A stretch of 64,000 nt of DNA, from positions 32,642 to 96,641 of the forward strand of contig SCSE01000078.1 in the NCBI GenBank assembly GCA_004298015.1. The letters are read 5' to 3'. This DNA comes from Rhodanobacter sp. (GTDB taxonomy: Bacteria > Pseudomonadota > Gammaproteobacteria > Xanthomonadales > Rhodanobacteraceae). A program made the position numbers and the translations under genes. The stretch's first letter is position 1, and every line of letters begins with the position of its first letter. Below are positions 48,803 through 58,448 of the stretch, piece by piece. The notes beneath the pieces were generated by a model. It saw nothing but the letters and a program-made list of their open reading frames with translations. It was not told the DNA's origin and made no database searches.

Positions 48803-50146
48803 ATGACACTCAAGCCAATCGCGCTTGCCGCGACGGGAATACTGGGCGTGTGCCTGATCCATCCCACCTTCGCGGCCACCCCTGATCGGCAGGCCACCGC
48901 GCCCGGCACGACATCTGTCGCGCAGAAGATGGCGATCATGCAGGCGCACATCGACGATATGCAAAAGCAACTCGATGCGATGCGCCAGGCGCAGTCGGCC
49001 GGTACAGCCGTTCAGCCGGCCAACGCCAAAAAGGCAGCGGTGGTGAAGGAGAGCACACTGGCGCAGGCCAAGCCGGCGCCGAAAAAGGACGGCATCAAGC
49101 TCGGCGGCGCGGTGCGCTTCCAGTACAGCAACGAGGGCTACAACAAGGGTAATCAGCATCGCGGTGGCGACGGTGATTTCGATATCTTCCGGCTGGATCT
49201 GAATGGGTCCATCGGCGGTGTCGAATTGTCGGCGCAGTACCGCTGGTTCCAGTACATGAGTGTGATTCAACATGCCTGGGTCGGGTACAAATTCTCCGAT
49301 ACCAGCGAAGGGCGGCTCGGCATCACCAAGCTGCCGTTCGGCGTTCAGCCGTACGACTCGCACAATTATTTCTTCAGCTCCAATTACTACCTCGGTCTCG
49401 AAGACAGCTACAAGATGGGCGTCAAGTACATCTACAAGAATGACCCATGGAACGTGCAACTGGCCTTCTTCAAGAATGATTCGATGGGTGGCGTGGATGG
49501 CTATGTCGCCAACCGCTCCGACAGCTATACCTACAATGTCGTCGGCATTCGTTCGCCGGGCGAGGGTATCTACGCCAACCCGCTCAACCCCATAGGGACG
49601 GTGAACACGGCTGCGGCACGAGTGGCCTATACGTTCAAGCCCGGTGCCGATACCAGCATCGAGGTGGGCGCCTCCGGCCTGCACGGCGGCCTGGACAACA
49701 GCACCAGCAGCGTTGGCCACTACGACGCGTACGCACTGCACATGAATGCCGACCACGGGCCGTGGAATCTGCAGTTGCAGGCTGCTCGCTACAACTACGC
49801 TGTGGACAATGGCGCAACCCGACTGGCGGTGGGGGCCTACCATTTCTATGACAGCATTGCCACGCGTGCCGACAGCTACACCGGCAATATCGCCTACAAG
49901 TGGCCGGTTTCCTGGGGTCCGATTACCGCGCTGACGTTCTACAACGACTATTCGCTCGTCAACCACAAGTCCGGTGGCCTGCCGCACACCTGGATGAATG
50001 TCAGCGGGGTTTCGGTGGCGGCGGGCGGCCTGTTCACCTATTTCGACTTCGTCACCGCACGCAATCAACCTTTCATCGGTGGCAGTATGGCCGGCAACGG
50101 CAAGGTCGAGCATCGCTTCAACATCAACTTCGGCTATTATTTCTGA
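48803..50146 (+). CDS. outer-membrane porin with an N-terminal coiled coil
   Basis: 447 residues from ATG 48803 (AAGGGA upstream). Signal peptide (1-24), a short coiled coil (about 38-60, MAIMQAHIDDMQKQLDAM), an Ala/Lys-rich linker, then a barrel with alternating strands and a C-terminal FNINFGYYF pattern ending in Phe. This resembles DcaP-type or OprP-like porins that carry a periplasmic coiled coil. Placement after a quaternary-amine importer suggests it brings the same substrate across the outer membrane; that is inference. Confidence 0.75.
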   Translation: MTLKPIALAATGILGVCLIHPTFAATPDRQATAPGTTSVAQKMAIMQAHIDDMQKQLDAMRQAQSAGTAVQPANAKKAAVVKESTLAQAKPAPKKDGIKLGGAVRFQYSNEGYNKGNQHRGGDGDFDIFRLDLNGSIGGVELSAQYRWFQYMSVIQHAWVGYKFSDTSEGRLGITKLPFGVQPYDSHNYFFSSNYYLGLEDSYKMGVKYIYKNDPWNVQLAFFKNDSMGGVDGYVANRSDSYTYNVVGIRSPGEGIYANPLNPIGTVNTAAARVAYTFKPGADTSIEVGASGLHGGLDNSTSSVGHYDAYALHMNADHGPWNLQLQAARYNYAVDNGATRLAVGAYHFYDSIATRADSYTGNIAYKWPVSWGPITALTFYNDYSLVNHKSGGLPHTWMNVSGVSVAAGGLFTYFDFVTARNQPFIGGSMAGNGKVEHRFNINFGYYF

Positions 50147-50160
50147 CAGTCGGCGGCTCC

Positions 50161-50188
50161 CGGTCAGGTGCTTGATACCACCTGACCG
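50161..50188. terminator. perfect 10-bp hairpin after the porin gene
   Basis: Arms 50161-50170 and 50179-50188 with an 8-base loop, 15 bases past the porin stop. No T run on either strand, so its terminator role is uncertain. Confidence 0.4.
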
Positions 50189-50202
50189 CGTCGGTCATGG
50201 CG

Positions 50203-50231
50203 TTGACAGCGCTTGACGCACGAGCTAGTTT
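50203..50231 (+). promoter_or_regulatory. sigma-70 promoter of thrS
   Basis: Consensus TTGACA (50203-50208), 17-base spacer, TAGTTT (50226-50231). Transcription would start near 50238, about 240 bases before thrS, leaving a long leader. Confidence 0.7.
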
Positions 50232-50295
50232 TTCGTGGCTGTTCCCACCGTTCAAGCCGGGTAGCCGATAGGTAACTGTCGGTTGAGTGTGCGAC

Positions 50296-50322
50296 ATGGA
50301 AACAACCCGATTCCCACGCTGA
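50296..50322 (+). CDS. putative thrS leader peptide METTRFPR
   Basis: Eight codons between ATG 50296 and TGA 50320-50322, with two adjacent Thr codons (ACA 50302-50304, ACC 50305-50307). It lies between the predicted transcription start and an intrinsic terminator that precedes thrS. The upstream ribosome site is weak (GAGTG). A ribosome at the stop codon would cover the antiterminator arm at 50330-50337; one stalled on the Thr codons would not. Confidence 0.45.
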   Translation: METTRFPR

Positions 50323-50348
50323 CCATCGACGCAAAGCCGAATTTTCAG

Positions 50349-50369
50349 AGGGCGCTTTGCGCCCTTTTT
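50349..50369 (+). terminator. attenuator terminator in the thrS leader
   Basis: A 7-bp stem (50349-50355 with 50359-50365), TTT loop and five T (50365-50369). The bases 50354-50361 (GCTTTGCG) can instead pair with CGCAAAGC at 50330-50337, which would prevent the terminator. It could also be read simply as the terminator for transcripts from the porin side. Confidence 0.75.
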
Positions 50370-50479
50370 CGTGGCTGTCGGTGCCGGTCGTCGGCGACGC
50401 GTTGCGGCTCCGGGGCGTCGCCGACCGCGGTTGGTAGCCTCACCCGGTTGCATGATCTGGATATTCAGGTACTTGAGAA

Positions 50480-52381
50480 ATGATTGAGATCACCCTCCCC
50501 GACGGCAGCAAACGGCCATTCGATCACTCCGTCACGGTGCAGGAGGTGGCTGCCTCGATCGGCGCCGGCCTGGCCAAGGCGACCCTGGCGGGCAAGGTCG
50601 ACGGCCGGCTGGTGGATGCCAGTTTCCCGATCGAGCATGACGCCAGCCTGCAAATCGTCACCGACAAGAGTCCCGAGGCGCTGGACATTCTGCGTCACTC
50701 CACCGCCCATCTGCTGGCTCAGGCGGTGCAGAGGCTGTTCCCGGGGGCGCAGGTGACGATCGGCCCGGTGATCGACAATGGCTTCTATTACGATTTCGCC
50801 TACGAGCGTCCGTTCACGCCCGAGGATTTGCAGAAAATCGAGGCGGAGATGGCGAAAATCGTCGCCGAACAGCTGCCAGTGACACGCAGCGTAAAATCGC
50901 GTGACGAGGCGGTGGCATTTTTCCGCGGCCTCGGCGAACACTACAAGGCGGAAATCATCGAGTCGATTCCGGCAGACGAAGACTTGTCGCTGTACACCCA
51001 GGGCGAATTTACCGACCTGTGCCGCGGTCCGCATGTGCCCAATACCGGCAAGCTTCGCGCGTTCAAGTTGATGAAGGTGGCTGGCGCCTATTGGCGCGGT
51101 GATTCGAACAACGCCATGCTCACCCGCATCTACGGCACGGCCTGGCTCAACGACAAGGATCTCAAGGCCTACCTGTATCAGCTTGAGGAGGCGGAGAAGC
51201 GCGATCATCGCAAGATCGGCAAGCAGCTCGACCTGTTCCATCAGCAGGAAGAGAGTCCGGGCATGGTGTTCTGGCATCCCAACGGATGGGCGATCTGGCA
51301 GCAGGTCGAGCAGTACATGCGCAGTGTGTACAAAAGTAGCGGCTATCAGGAAATCCGCTGCCCCATGGTGCTGGATGTCTCGCTGTGGAAGAAGTCCGGG
51401 CACTGGGACAACTATGCGGAGAACATGTTCTTCACCGAGTCCGAGAAGCATACGTTTGCCTTGAAGCCAATGAACTGCCCCGGGCATGTCCAGGTCTTCA
51501 ATACCGGCCTGCACAGCTATCGCGAGTTGCCGATACGTTACGGCGAGTTCGGTGGCTGCCATCGCAACGAGCCTTCCGGCGCGCTGCACGGCATCATGCG
51601 CGTGCGGGCGTTCACCCAGGACGACGGTCACATTTTCTGTACGCCGGAGCAGGTCGAGGCGGAGGTGACCGCGTTCCATCGGCAGGCGATGAAGGTCTAT
51701 GCGGATTTCGGTTTCACCGACCTGGCGATCAAGCTGGCGTTGCGCCCCGAGAAGCGCATCGGCTCCGACGAATTCTGGGACCGCACCGAGGAAATGCTGC
51801 GTCGAGCGCTGCGCGCGGCCGGTGTGACCTGGGAAGAATTGCCCGGCGAGGGGGCGTTCTATGCGCCCAAGATCGAGTATCACCTGAAGGACTCGATCGG
51901 TCGTGCGTGGCAGGTCGGCACCATGCAGGTGGACTTCATGATGCCCGAGCGTCTCGAGGCCGAATACGTCGACGAGCACTCGCACAAACAGCATCCGGTG
52001 ATGCTGCACCGGGCGATTGTCGGCTCGATGGAGCGTTTTATTGGTATCCTGATCGAACACCACGCGGGGCTGTTGCCTTCGTGGCTGGCACCGGTACAGG
52101 CGGTGGTGGTCAATATCACCGATGCGCAGGGTGATTACGTCCGTCAGGTAACGCAAACCCTTGTCGATAAAGGTTTCCGGGTACAGTCCGATTTGCGCAA
52201 TGAAAAGGTCGGCTATAAAATCCGAGAACATACGATGCAGAAAGTGCCTTATCTTCTTGTGGTCGGCGACCGTGAAAAAGAGACCGGCACGGTTTCAGTA
52301 CGTACCCGTTCCGGTGAGGATCTGGGCAGCATGTCGCTGACCGGCTTCATCGAACGTCTGCAGGTCGAAACGCAGCGCTGA
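50480..52381 (+). CDS. thrS: threonyl-tRNA synthetase
   Basis: 633 residues. TGS domain (1-60), editing domain with [10 protein letters not shown] (His73 and His77), class II catalytic core with the motif 2 segment [19 protein letters not shown] near 355-373, and a C-terminal anticodon-binding domain. It charges tRNA-Thr. It heads the thrS-infC-rpmI-rplT-pheST-ihfA cluster and is preceded by an apparent Thr-responsive attenuator. Confidence 0.98.
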   Translation: MIEITLPDGSKRPFDHSVTVQEVAASIGAGLAKATLAGKVDGRLVDASFPIEHDASLQIVTDKSPEALDILRHSTAHLLAQAVQRLFPGAQVTIGPVIDNGFYYDFAYERPFTPEDLQKIEAEMAKIVAEQLPVTRSVKSRDEAVAFFRGLGEHYKAEIIESIPADEDLSLYTQGEFTDLCRGPHVPNTGKLRAFKLMKVAGAYWRGDSNNAMLTRIYGTAWLNDKDLKAYLYQLEEAEKRDHRKIGKQLDLFHQQEESPGMVFWHPNGWAIWQQVEQYMRSVYKSSGYQEIRCPMVLDVSLWKKSGHWDNYAENMFFTESEKHTFALKPMNCPGHVQVFNTGLHSYRELPIRYGEFGGCHRNEPSGALHGIMRVRAFTQDDGHIFCTPEQVEAEVTAFHRQAMKVYADFGFTDLAIKLALRPEKRIGSDEFWDRTEEMLRRALRAAGVTWEELPGEGAFYAPKIEYHLKDSIGRAWQVGTMQVDFMMPERLEAEYVDEHSHKQHPVMLHRAIVGSMERFIGILIEHHAGLLPSWLAPVQAVVVNITDAQGDYVRQVTQTLVDKGFRVQSDLRNEKVGYKIREHTMQKVPYLLVVGDREKETGTVSVRTRSGEDLGSMSLTGFIERLQVETQR

Positions 52382-52426
52382 ATGCGCTGTACGGCCTAAT
52401 CAATACTTTTTCTGGAGGATCGTGGT

Positions 52427-52951
52427 ATCGCAACCACCGACAACAAGGGTAATCGGCGCAATCAGGAAATCCGTGTTCCGCGCGTTCGAGTGATCGGCGC
52501 CGAAGCGGAGCAGTTGGGCATTCTGAGCCGCGACGAGGCGCTGGCGCTGGCGCAGGAAGCCGGGATGGATCTGGTCGAGATCCAGCCCAACGGCGATCCG
52601 CCGGTCTGCCGCATCATGGACTATGGCAAGTACAAGTTCGATGCGCAGAAAAAGGCCCAGGCTGCCAAGAAGAAGCAGAAGCAGGTCGAGATCAAGGAAG
52701 TGAAGTTCCGTCCGGTCACGGATGTGGGCGACTACCAGATCAAGCTGCGCAACATGCTTCGATTCCTCGAAGAGGGCGACAAGGTCAAGGTCACTATTCG
52801 CTTCCGGGGCCGCGAGATGTCGCATCAGGACTTGGGTCAGAACCTGGCCCGGAAGATCCAGGAAGATGTCGGCGACAACGGCCAGGTCGAATCGTTTCCC
52901 CGGCTGGAAGGCCGGCAGATGATCATGATGATCGGACCCAAGAAGAAATAA
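52427..52951 (+). CDS. infC: translation initiation factor IF-3 (ATC start codon)
   Basis: 174 residues. The start is ATC at 52427: TGGAGGA lies 8 bases upstream, the family's N-terminus follows ([19 protein letters not shown]), and no ATG, GTG or TTG is in frame before the GTG at 52490, which would remove 21 conserved residues. infC uses a non-canonical start (AUU in E. coli) so that IF-3 represses its own translation. The C-terminal domain carries FRGREMSHQ and ends in basic residues. Confidence 0.95.
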   Translation: MATTDNKGNRRNQEIRVPRVRVIGAEAEQLGILSRDEALALAQEAGMDLVEIQPNGDPPVCRIMDYGKYKFDAQKKAQAAKKKQKQVEIKEVKFRPVTDVGDYQIKLRNMLRFLEEGDKVKVTIRFRGREMSHQDLGQNLARKIQEDVGDNGQVESFPRLEGRQMIMMIGPKKK

Positions 52952-52989
52952 GCAACTCGGCGGCCCTGCTGCCCTGGGTTGCGCCATCG

Positions 52990-53079
52990 GTAGGAGCGCA
53001 CCCTGTGCGCGATGCTCTCCGGAATTCGGATCAAAAGCATCGCGCACAGGGTGCCATCGCGCACAGGGTGCGCTCCTAC
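52990..53079. repeat. REP-type inverted repeat between infC and rpmI
   Basis: Perfect 25-base arms at 52990-53014 and 53055-53079 (start GTAGGAGCGCACCCTGTGCG). A third partial copy (53037-53054) lies directly before the right arm. The unit is of the kind scattered in Xanthomonadaceae and Pseudomonas genomes. Confidence 0.85.
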
Positions 53080-53102
53080 TGGTATCGGAGTGACGAACGC
53101 CG

Positions 53103-53108
53103 TATAAT
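53103..53108 (+). promoter_or_regulatory. candidate -10 of an rpmI-rplT promoter
   Basis: A perfect TATAAT lies about 137 bases before rpmI and just after the REP element. No good -35 is at the right distance, so activity is uncertain. The leader that follows could hold the L20 autoregulatory site known from other bacteria. Confidence 0.4.
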
Positions 53109-53244
53109 CAGCGGTTCGACCTGCAGGAAGGGTCGGGAACCGATCGTGGCAGGACGGAAAGAGTGGTCCACTGGGTCACCGCCAGATCAGTCAGAAACGG
53201 GGTCGTTCCCTCACACAAGACGACGCCATACACGGAGCAGTTTC

Positions 53245-53442
53245 ATGCCCAAGATCAAGACCAACCGGGCGGCAGCGAAGCGTTTTCGCAAGACCGCGTC
53301 GGGCAAAATCAAGTGCGGTCACGCTTTTCGGTCACATATCCTGACCAAGAAGTCGACCAAGTTGAAGCGTGGCCTGCGGGCCAAGAACCACCTCAAGGCG
53401 TGTGACGCCCCGGGCGTGGCACGCATGTTGCCGTACTTGTAA
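53245..53442 (+). CDS. rpmI: 50S ribosomal protein L35
   Basis: 65 residues, starting [20 protein letters not shown], the standard L35 N-terminus, and ending in ARMLPYL. Highly basic. CGGAG lies about 8 bases before the ATG. The stop is 16 bases before rplT. Confidence 0.98.
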   Translation: MPKIKTNRAAAKRFRKTASGKIKCGHAFRSHILTKKSTKLKRGLRAKNHLKACDAPGVARMLPYL

Positions 53443-53458
53443 GGCGAGGAGATAAACC

Positions 53459-53818
53459 ATGGCTCGTGTAAAGCGTGGCGTTACCGCCCGTCGTCGTCAC
53501 AAGAAAATCATCGGTCGTGCGAAGGGCTACTACAATGCCCGCCGCAAGGTCTTCCGCGTCGCCAACCAGGCCGTCATCAAGGCCGGCCAGTACGCCTATA
53601 TCGGCCGCAAGCAGCGCAAGCGTCAGTTCCGCGCGCTGTGGATCATCCGCATCAATGCTGCCGCGCGGATGTTCGGCCTGTCCTACAGCCGCCTGATCAA
53701 TGGCCTGAGCAAGGCCGGCATCACGGTGGATCGCAAGGTGCTGGCCGACATCGCCGTACACGACATCAAGGCGTTTGAAGTGATTGCCGAAAAAGCGAAG
53801 GCCAGTCTGGCTGCTTGA
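53459..53818 (+). CDS. rplT: 50S ribosomal protein L20
   Basis: 119 residues. The basic N-terminal extension ([20 protein letters not shown]) and the globular C-terminal part with [14 protein letters not shown] are typical. L20 assembles early on 23S rRNA and represses rpmI-rplT translation in other bacteria. GGCGAGGAG precedes the start. Confidence 0.98.
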   Translation: MARVKRGVTARRRHKKIIGRAKGYYNARRKVFRVANQAVIKAGQYAYIGRKQRKRQFRALWIIRINAAARMFGLSYSRLINGLSKAGITVDRKVLADIAVHDIKAFEVIAEKAKASLAA

Positions 53819-53860
53819 TCGTCGGCGCCGAGGCGCCAGCGCGATATGATGTAAAGCAAG

Positions 53861-53894
53861 CGGGGAGAAGGCCAAACGCCTTCTCCCCGTTTTT
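53861..53894 (+). terminator. intrinsic terminator after rplT
   Basis: Perfect 11-bp stem (53861-53871 with 53879-53889), 7-base loop, then five T. It separates thrS-rplT from pheST. No Phe-rich leader peptide precedes it, so a pheM-type attenuator is not supported. Confidence 0.92.
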
Positions 53895-54021
53895 GTTGGG
53901 GCGATGTGCTTTGTGGCGTTCGCCTCATCTCACTGCCGGCGAAAGGATTGATGAGAGGGGGCGGGGCGTGTCCCGGACTTCAGTCGAAGCATGCTTTGAT
54001 CGGATAACAACGCAAGCATGA

Positions 54022-55074
<1,053 letters not shown>

Positions 55075-55177
55075 ACGGGTATCGGGAATCGGGATGTGGG
55101 GTTGGCCAAGGTCGCGATGCGCCGGGGCTTGCTCTCCCGAATTTTGAATCCCGAAATCCGAATCCTGGACTGCCATC

Positions 55178-57556
55178 ATGAAATTCTCCGAGAACTGGCT
55201 GCGCGAACTGGTCAAGATCGACGCCGATCGCCCGACGCTGTGCCACGCATTGACCATGGCCGGGCTGGAAGTGGAAGAAGTAACCGCACTCGGTGAAGGC
55301 CTGGACGGTGTCGTGGTGGCCGAAATCATCGGTGCCGACAAGCATCCGCAGGCTGACCGTCTTCAGGTGTGCAGCGTGGATGCGGGGCTGGCCGCTCCTG
55401 TACAAATCGTCTGCGGCGCCCCGAATGCGCGGGTCGGCATCAAGGTGCCGCTGGCGCTGATCGGCGCGAAGCTCCCCGCCGGAATCGTCATCAAGGCGGC
55501 AAGGCTGCGTGGCGTGGAGTCCTTCGGGATGCTGTGCTCGGCGCGCGAGCTGGGCGTGGATACCGATGCCTCCGGGTTGCTGGAGCTGCCGGACGACGCG
55601 CCGGTCGGCCAGCCACTGGCCGGATACCTCGGCCTACCCGACGCGAGCATCGAGTTGAAGTTGACGCCGAACCGCCCCGACTGTCTGGGCATGACAGGGC
55701 TGGCGCACGATGTCGCCGCCTTGTTCGGTGCTGCGGTCAACGTGCCGGGCGAGTCTGTTGCAAAAGTCACGTCCAAGGCACGCCGCGGGATTCGCCTGGA
55801 GGCCGGACATGATGCACCCCGCTATCTTGGCCGCGTGGTCGAGGGCATCGACGCCGCCGCGCCGACGCCGCTGTGGCTGGCTGAAAGGCTGCGCCGTGCC
55901 GGATTGCGCCCGATCAGTGCGGTGGTCGACGTCACCAACTACGTGATGCTCGAACTGGGCCAGCCGCTGCATGCTTTCGACCATGACAGCCTGCACGGCG
56001 ACATCGTGGTGCGCCACGCTGCCGTTGGCGAAAGCCTGAAGCTGATCGACGGCTCGCAGGTCGAACTCGACCCCGGATTCGTGGTGATTGCCGACGAGCA
56101 CAAGGCGCTGGCCGTGGCCGGGGTGATGGGTGGCTTTGACTCGCGCGTTACCGACTCGACCGCCAATATTTTCCTGGAATCGGCCCATTTTGCACCGGCC
56201 GCAATCATGGGACGTGCGCGCAAGCTGGGTATGCACACCGATGCCTCGCATCGTTTCGAGCGCGGCGTCGATCCCGAACTGCCGGCGCGTGCACTGGAGC
56301 GCGCCACCAGCTTGCTGCTGTCGATTACGGGTGGTCAGGCGGGTCCGGTACTGGTGGCAGAAAGCCCGGCAGACCTGCCGCAGCCGGTAACGGTGCGCCT
56401 GCGTCGCGACCGTCTGGTGCGGTTGCTGGGTGTGCAAGTGCCCGATGTCGAGGTAGTACGCATTTTCACCGCGCTGGGCATGCGGGTCGAGCCACGAGCG
56501 GACGGCTGGCAGGTCGCCGCACCAAGCAGCCGTTTCGACATCGAACGCGAAGAGGATCTGGTCGAGGAAGTGGCACGCATCTTCGGCTACGACCGCATTC
56601 CCACGCACGCACCGGCAGGCGCGCTCAGTCTGGCGATTCAGCCGGAGGCGCGGATCAACGAGCACGCCATGCGGGAGCAACTGGCCGCACGTGGCTATCA
56701 CGAGGCGGTGAATCTGTCCTTCCTGTCCGCCGACTTGCTGGCGCGCTGGGCTTTCGGCGAGGGCCTGGTGCCGCTGGCCAATCCACTTTCGGCCGATCTA
56801 GCGGTGATGCGTCCGTCCCTGTTGCCGGGGCTGATCGAGGCGCTGCGCCACAATCGTGACCGCCAGCAGGATCGGGTGCGATTGTTCGAGCTGGCGCGGG
56901 TTTTCGCGGCCGGCGATCCGCCGTTGGAGACGCCGAGTCTGGCGCTGGCTGCCAGTGGCCCGGCCCAAGCCGAGCAATGGGGTGAATCCTCCCGCCCGCT
57001 GGATTTCCACGACCTGAAAGGGGAGTTCGACGCGCTGGTCGCATGGGGCGGCGAGCCGCAGCGCTGGTCGGTGTATGCCGACCCATTGCCTGGCTGGCTG
57101 CATCCGGGGCGTGGGGCACGCGTCACGCATGACGGCGAGACGGTGGGATATCTTGGCGCATTGCATCCCCGGCTGGCCGCCGAACTGGATCTGGGCGCCG
57201 ACGTGCACGTCATGGAGCTGGCGCTGGAGCCGCTGTTGACCCGGCGCCTGCCGCAATCGAGCCCGGTGCCGCGTCATCCCTCGGTACGTCGTGATATTGC
57301 GCTGGATTTGCCCGAAGATGTGAGCTGGTCACAGATAGAGGATGTAGTTCGGCGCAGTACGGGGGTGGTTTTGAAAGAACTTCGACTGTTTGACCGTTAC
57401 GTCGGCAAGGGTGTCGAAGCCGGCCGAAAAAGTCTCGCTATGGGCTTGATTTTACAGGACGCTTCACGCACGCTTACCGACGACGACGCGGATCGATGCG
57501 TGCGGCAGGCAATCGCCGCGTTGGAACAGACATACAACGCAAAGCTGCGAGGATAA
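55178..57556 (+). CDS. pheT: phenylalanyl-tRNA synthetase subunit beta
   Basis: 792 residues. EMAP-type tRNA-binding domain (about 39-150), B3/B4 editing domain, B5 domain (about 400-475), catalytic-like core and a C-terminal anticodon-binding (FDX-ACB) domain with [12 protein letters not shown] near 700. It follows pheS by 103 bases that contain degenerate GGGAATC-like repeats. Confidence 0.98.
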   Translation: MKFSENWLRELVKIDADRPTLCHALTMAGLEVEEVTALGEGLDGVVVAEIIGADKHPQADRLQVCSVDAGLAAPVQIVCGAPNARVGIKVPLALIGAKLPAGIVIKAARLRGVESFGMLCSARELGVDTDASGLLELPDDAPVGQPLAGYLGLPDASIELKLTPNRPDCLGMTGLAHDVAALFGAAVNVPGESVAKVTSKARRGIRLEAGHDAPRYLGRVVEGIDAAAPTPLWLAERLRRAGLRPISAVVDVTNYVMLELGQPLHAFDHDSLHGDIVVRHAAVGESLKLIDGSQVELDPGFVVIADEHKALAVAGVMGGFDSRVTDSTANIFLESAHFAPAAIMGRARKLGMHTDASHRFERGVDPELPARALERATSLLLSITGGQAGPVLVAESPADLPQPVTVRLRRDRLVRLLGVQVPDVEVVRIFTALGMRVEPRADGWQVAAPSSRFDIEREEDLVEEVARIFGYDRIPTHAPAGALSLAIQPEARINEHAMREQLAARGYHEAVNLSFLSADLLARWAFGEGLVPLANPLSADLAVMRPSLLPGLIEALRHNRDRQQDRVRLFELARVFAAGDPPLETPSLALAASGPAQAEQWGESSRPLDFHDLKGEFDALVAWGGEPQRWSVYADPLPGWLHPGRGARVTHDGETVGYLGALHPRLAAELDLGADVHVMELALEPLLTRRLPQSSPVPRHPSVRRDIALDLPEDVSWSQIEDVVRRSTGVVLKELRLFDRYVGKGVEAGRKSLAMGLILQDASRTLTDDDADRCVRQAIAALEQTYNAKLRG

Positions 57557-57557
57557 G

Positions 57558-57857
57558 ATGGCGCTGACCAAGGCGGAAATGGCCGAGCGGCTTTTCGTGG
57601 ATGTGGGTCTCAACAAGCGTGAGGCCAAAGAATTCGTGGATGCCTACTTCGAGGTGGTTCGTGAGGCGCTTGAAAAAGGCGAGCAGGTGAAGCTTTCCGG
57701 CTTTGGCAATTTCGATCTGCGGCTGAAAAATCAGCGGCCGGGTCGCAATCCCAAGACCGGCGAGGAGATCCCCATCTCGGCGCGGCGTGTGGTGACATTC
57801 CGGCCAGGGCAGAAACTCAAGGTGAGAGTCGAAGGTTATGCTGGATCAAGGGAATAA
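57558..57857 (+). CDS. ihfA: integration host factor subunit alpha
   Basis: 99 residues. HU/IHF fold: [13 protein letters not shown] at the start, GFGNFDLR (about 48), and the DNA-binding arm [20 protein letters not shown] (about 61-80) with Pro at the intercalating tip. It starts 1 base after the pheT stop and overlaps the next gene by 20 bases. Confidence 0.98.
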   Translation: MALTKAEMAERLFVDVGLNKREAKEFVDAYFEVVREALEKGEQVKLSGFGNFDLRLKNQRPGRNPKTGEEIPISARRVVTFRPGQKLKVRVEGYAGSRE

Positions 57858-58194
57858 CACCGAACTGCCTGTCATTCCCGCCAAACGCTACTTCACGATC
57901 GGTGAGGTGGGTGAGCTCTGCGGCGTGAAACCGCACGTGCTGCGTTACTGGGAGCAGGAGTTTCCGGCACTGAATCCGGTCAAGCGACGTGGTAACCGGC
58001 GCTATTACCAGCGCCACGATGTCCTGATGATTCGCCAGATCCGCTCGTTGCTGTATGACGAGGGATTTACCATTACCGGCGCGCGTGCGCGCCTGGAAGG
58101 TCCGCAGGCGCGGATGGAGGCGAGTATCTCGCACCAGATCGTGCATCAGGTGCGGATCGAGCTGGAGGAAGTGCTGACCTTGCTGCGACGTTGA
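57838..58194 (+). CDS. MerR family transcriptional regulator
   Basis: 118 residues. N-terminal MerR winged helix ([20 protein letters not shown] at 14-33, then RYWEQEFP) and a C-terminal coiled coil. It lacks the Cys residues of metal-sensing MerR proteins, and the effector is unknown. Proteins of this type lie directly after ihfA in many Gammaproteobacteria. It overlaps ihfA by 20 bases. Confidence 0.9.
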   Translation: MLDQGNNTELPVIPAKRYFTIGEVGELCGVKPHVLRYWEQEFPALNPVKRRGNRRYYQRHDVLMIRQIRSLLYDEGFTITGARARLEGPQARMEASISHQIVHQVRIELEEVLTLLRR

Positions 58195-58273
58195 CCGTCG
58201 TATTCGCGGATTCGGCAAAAACCGCTACGACCGCGTGTCCTAAGCTGCTACACTCTCGCGCTTGCTTGATCGT

Positions 58274-58350
58274 CGGGGCGTAGCGCAGCCTGGTAGCGCA
58301 TCTGCCTGGGGGGCAGAGGGTCGTCGGTTCGAATCCGGCCGCCCCGACCA
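58274..58350 (+). tRNA. tRNA-Pro (anticodon GGG)
   Basis: 77 bases with an encoded CCA. Acceptor stem CGGGGCG/CGCCCCG, D arm GCGC...GCGC, anticodon stem TCTGC/GCAGA with loop CTGGGGG (anticodon GGG), T arm GTCGG-TTCGAAT-CCGGC. All stems pair. Confidence 0.97.
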
Positions 58351-58358
58351 ATTTTATA

Positions 58359-58398
58359 GTCCACAAAAAAAGCGCCCCGGGGCGCTTTTTTTGTGGAC
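58359..58398. terminator. 40-base perfect palindrome, bidirectional terminator of tRNA-Pro and serA
   Basis: Arms 58359-58378 and 58379-58398 are exact reverse complements: A7 followed by GCGCCCC, then GGGGCGC followed by T7. The T run appears on both strands, so it can end the tRNA transcript (plus) and the convergent serA transcript (minus). Confidence 0.95.
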
Positions 58399-58448
58399 CA
58401 GGGGGAGCCGGCAACGTATTGCGGCCGCTCCCCGTTTCGTTCCCACAC

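Noticed and set aside
50465..52231. 588-codon frame opposite thrS
   Set aside because: Complement of thrS only; composition and lack of ribosome site indicate a shadow.
53995..54012. lac-operator-like GGATAACAA near pheS
   Set aside because: A half-site match by chance; no symmetric partner.
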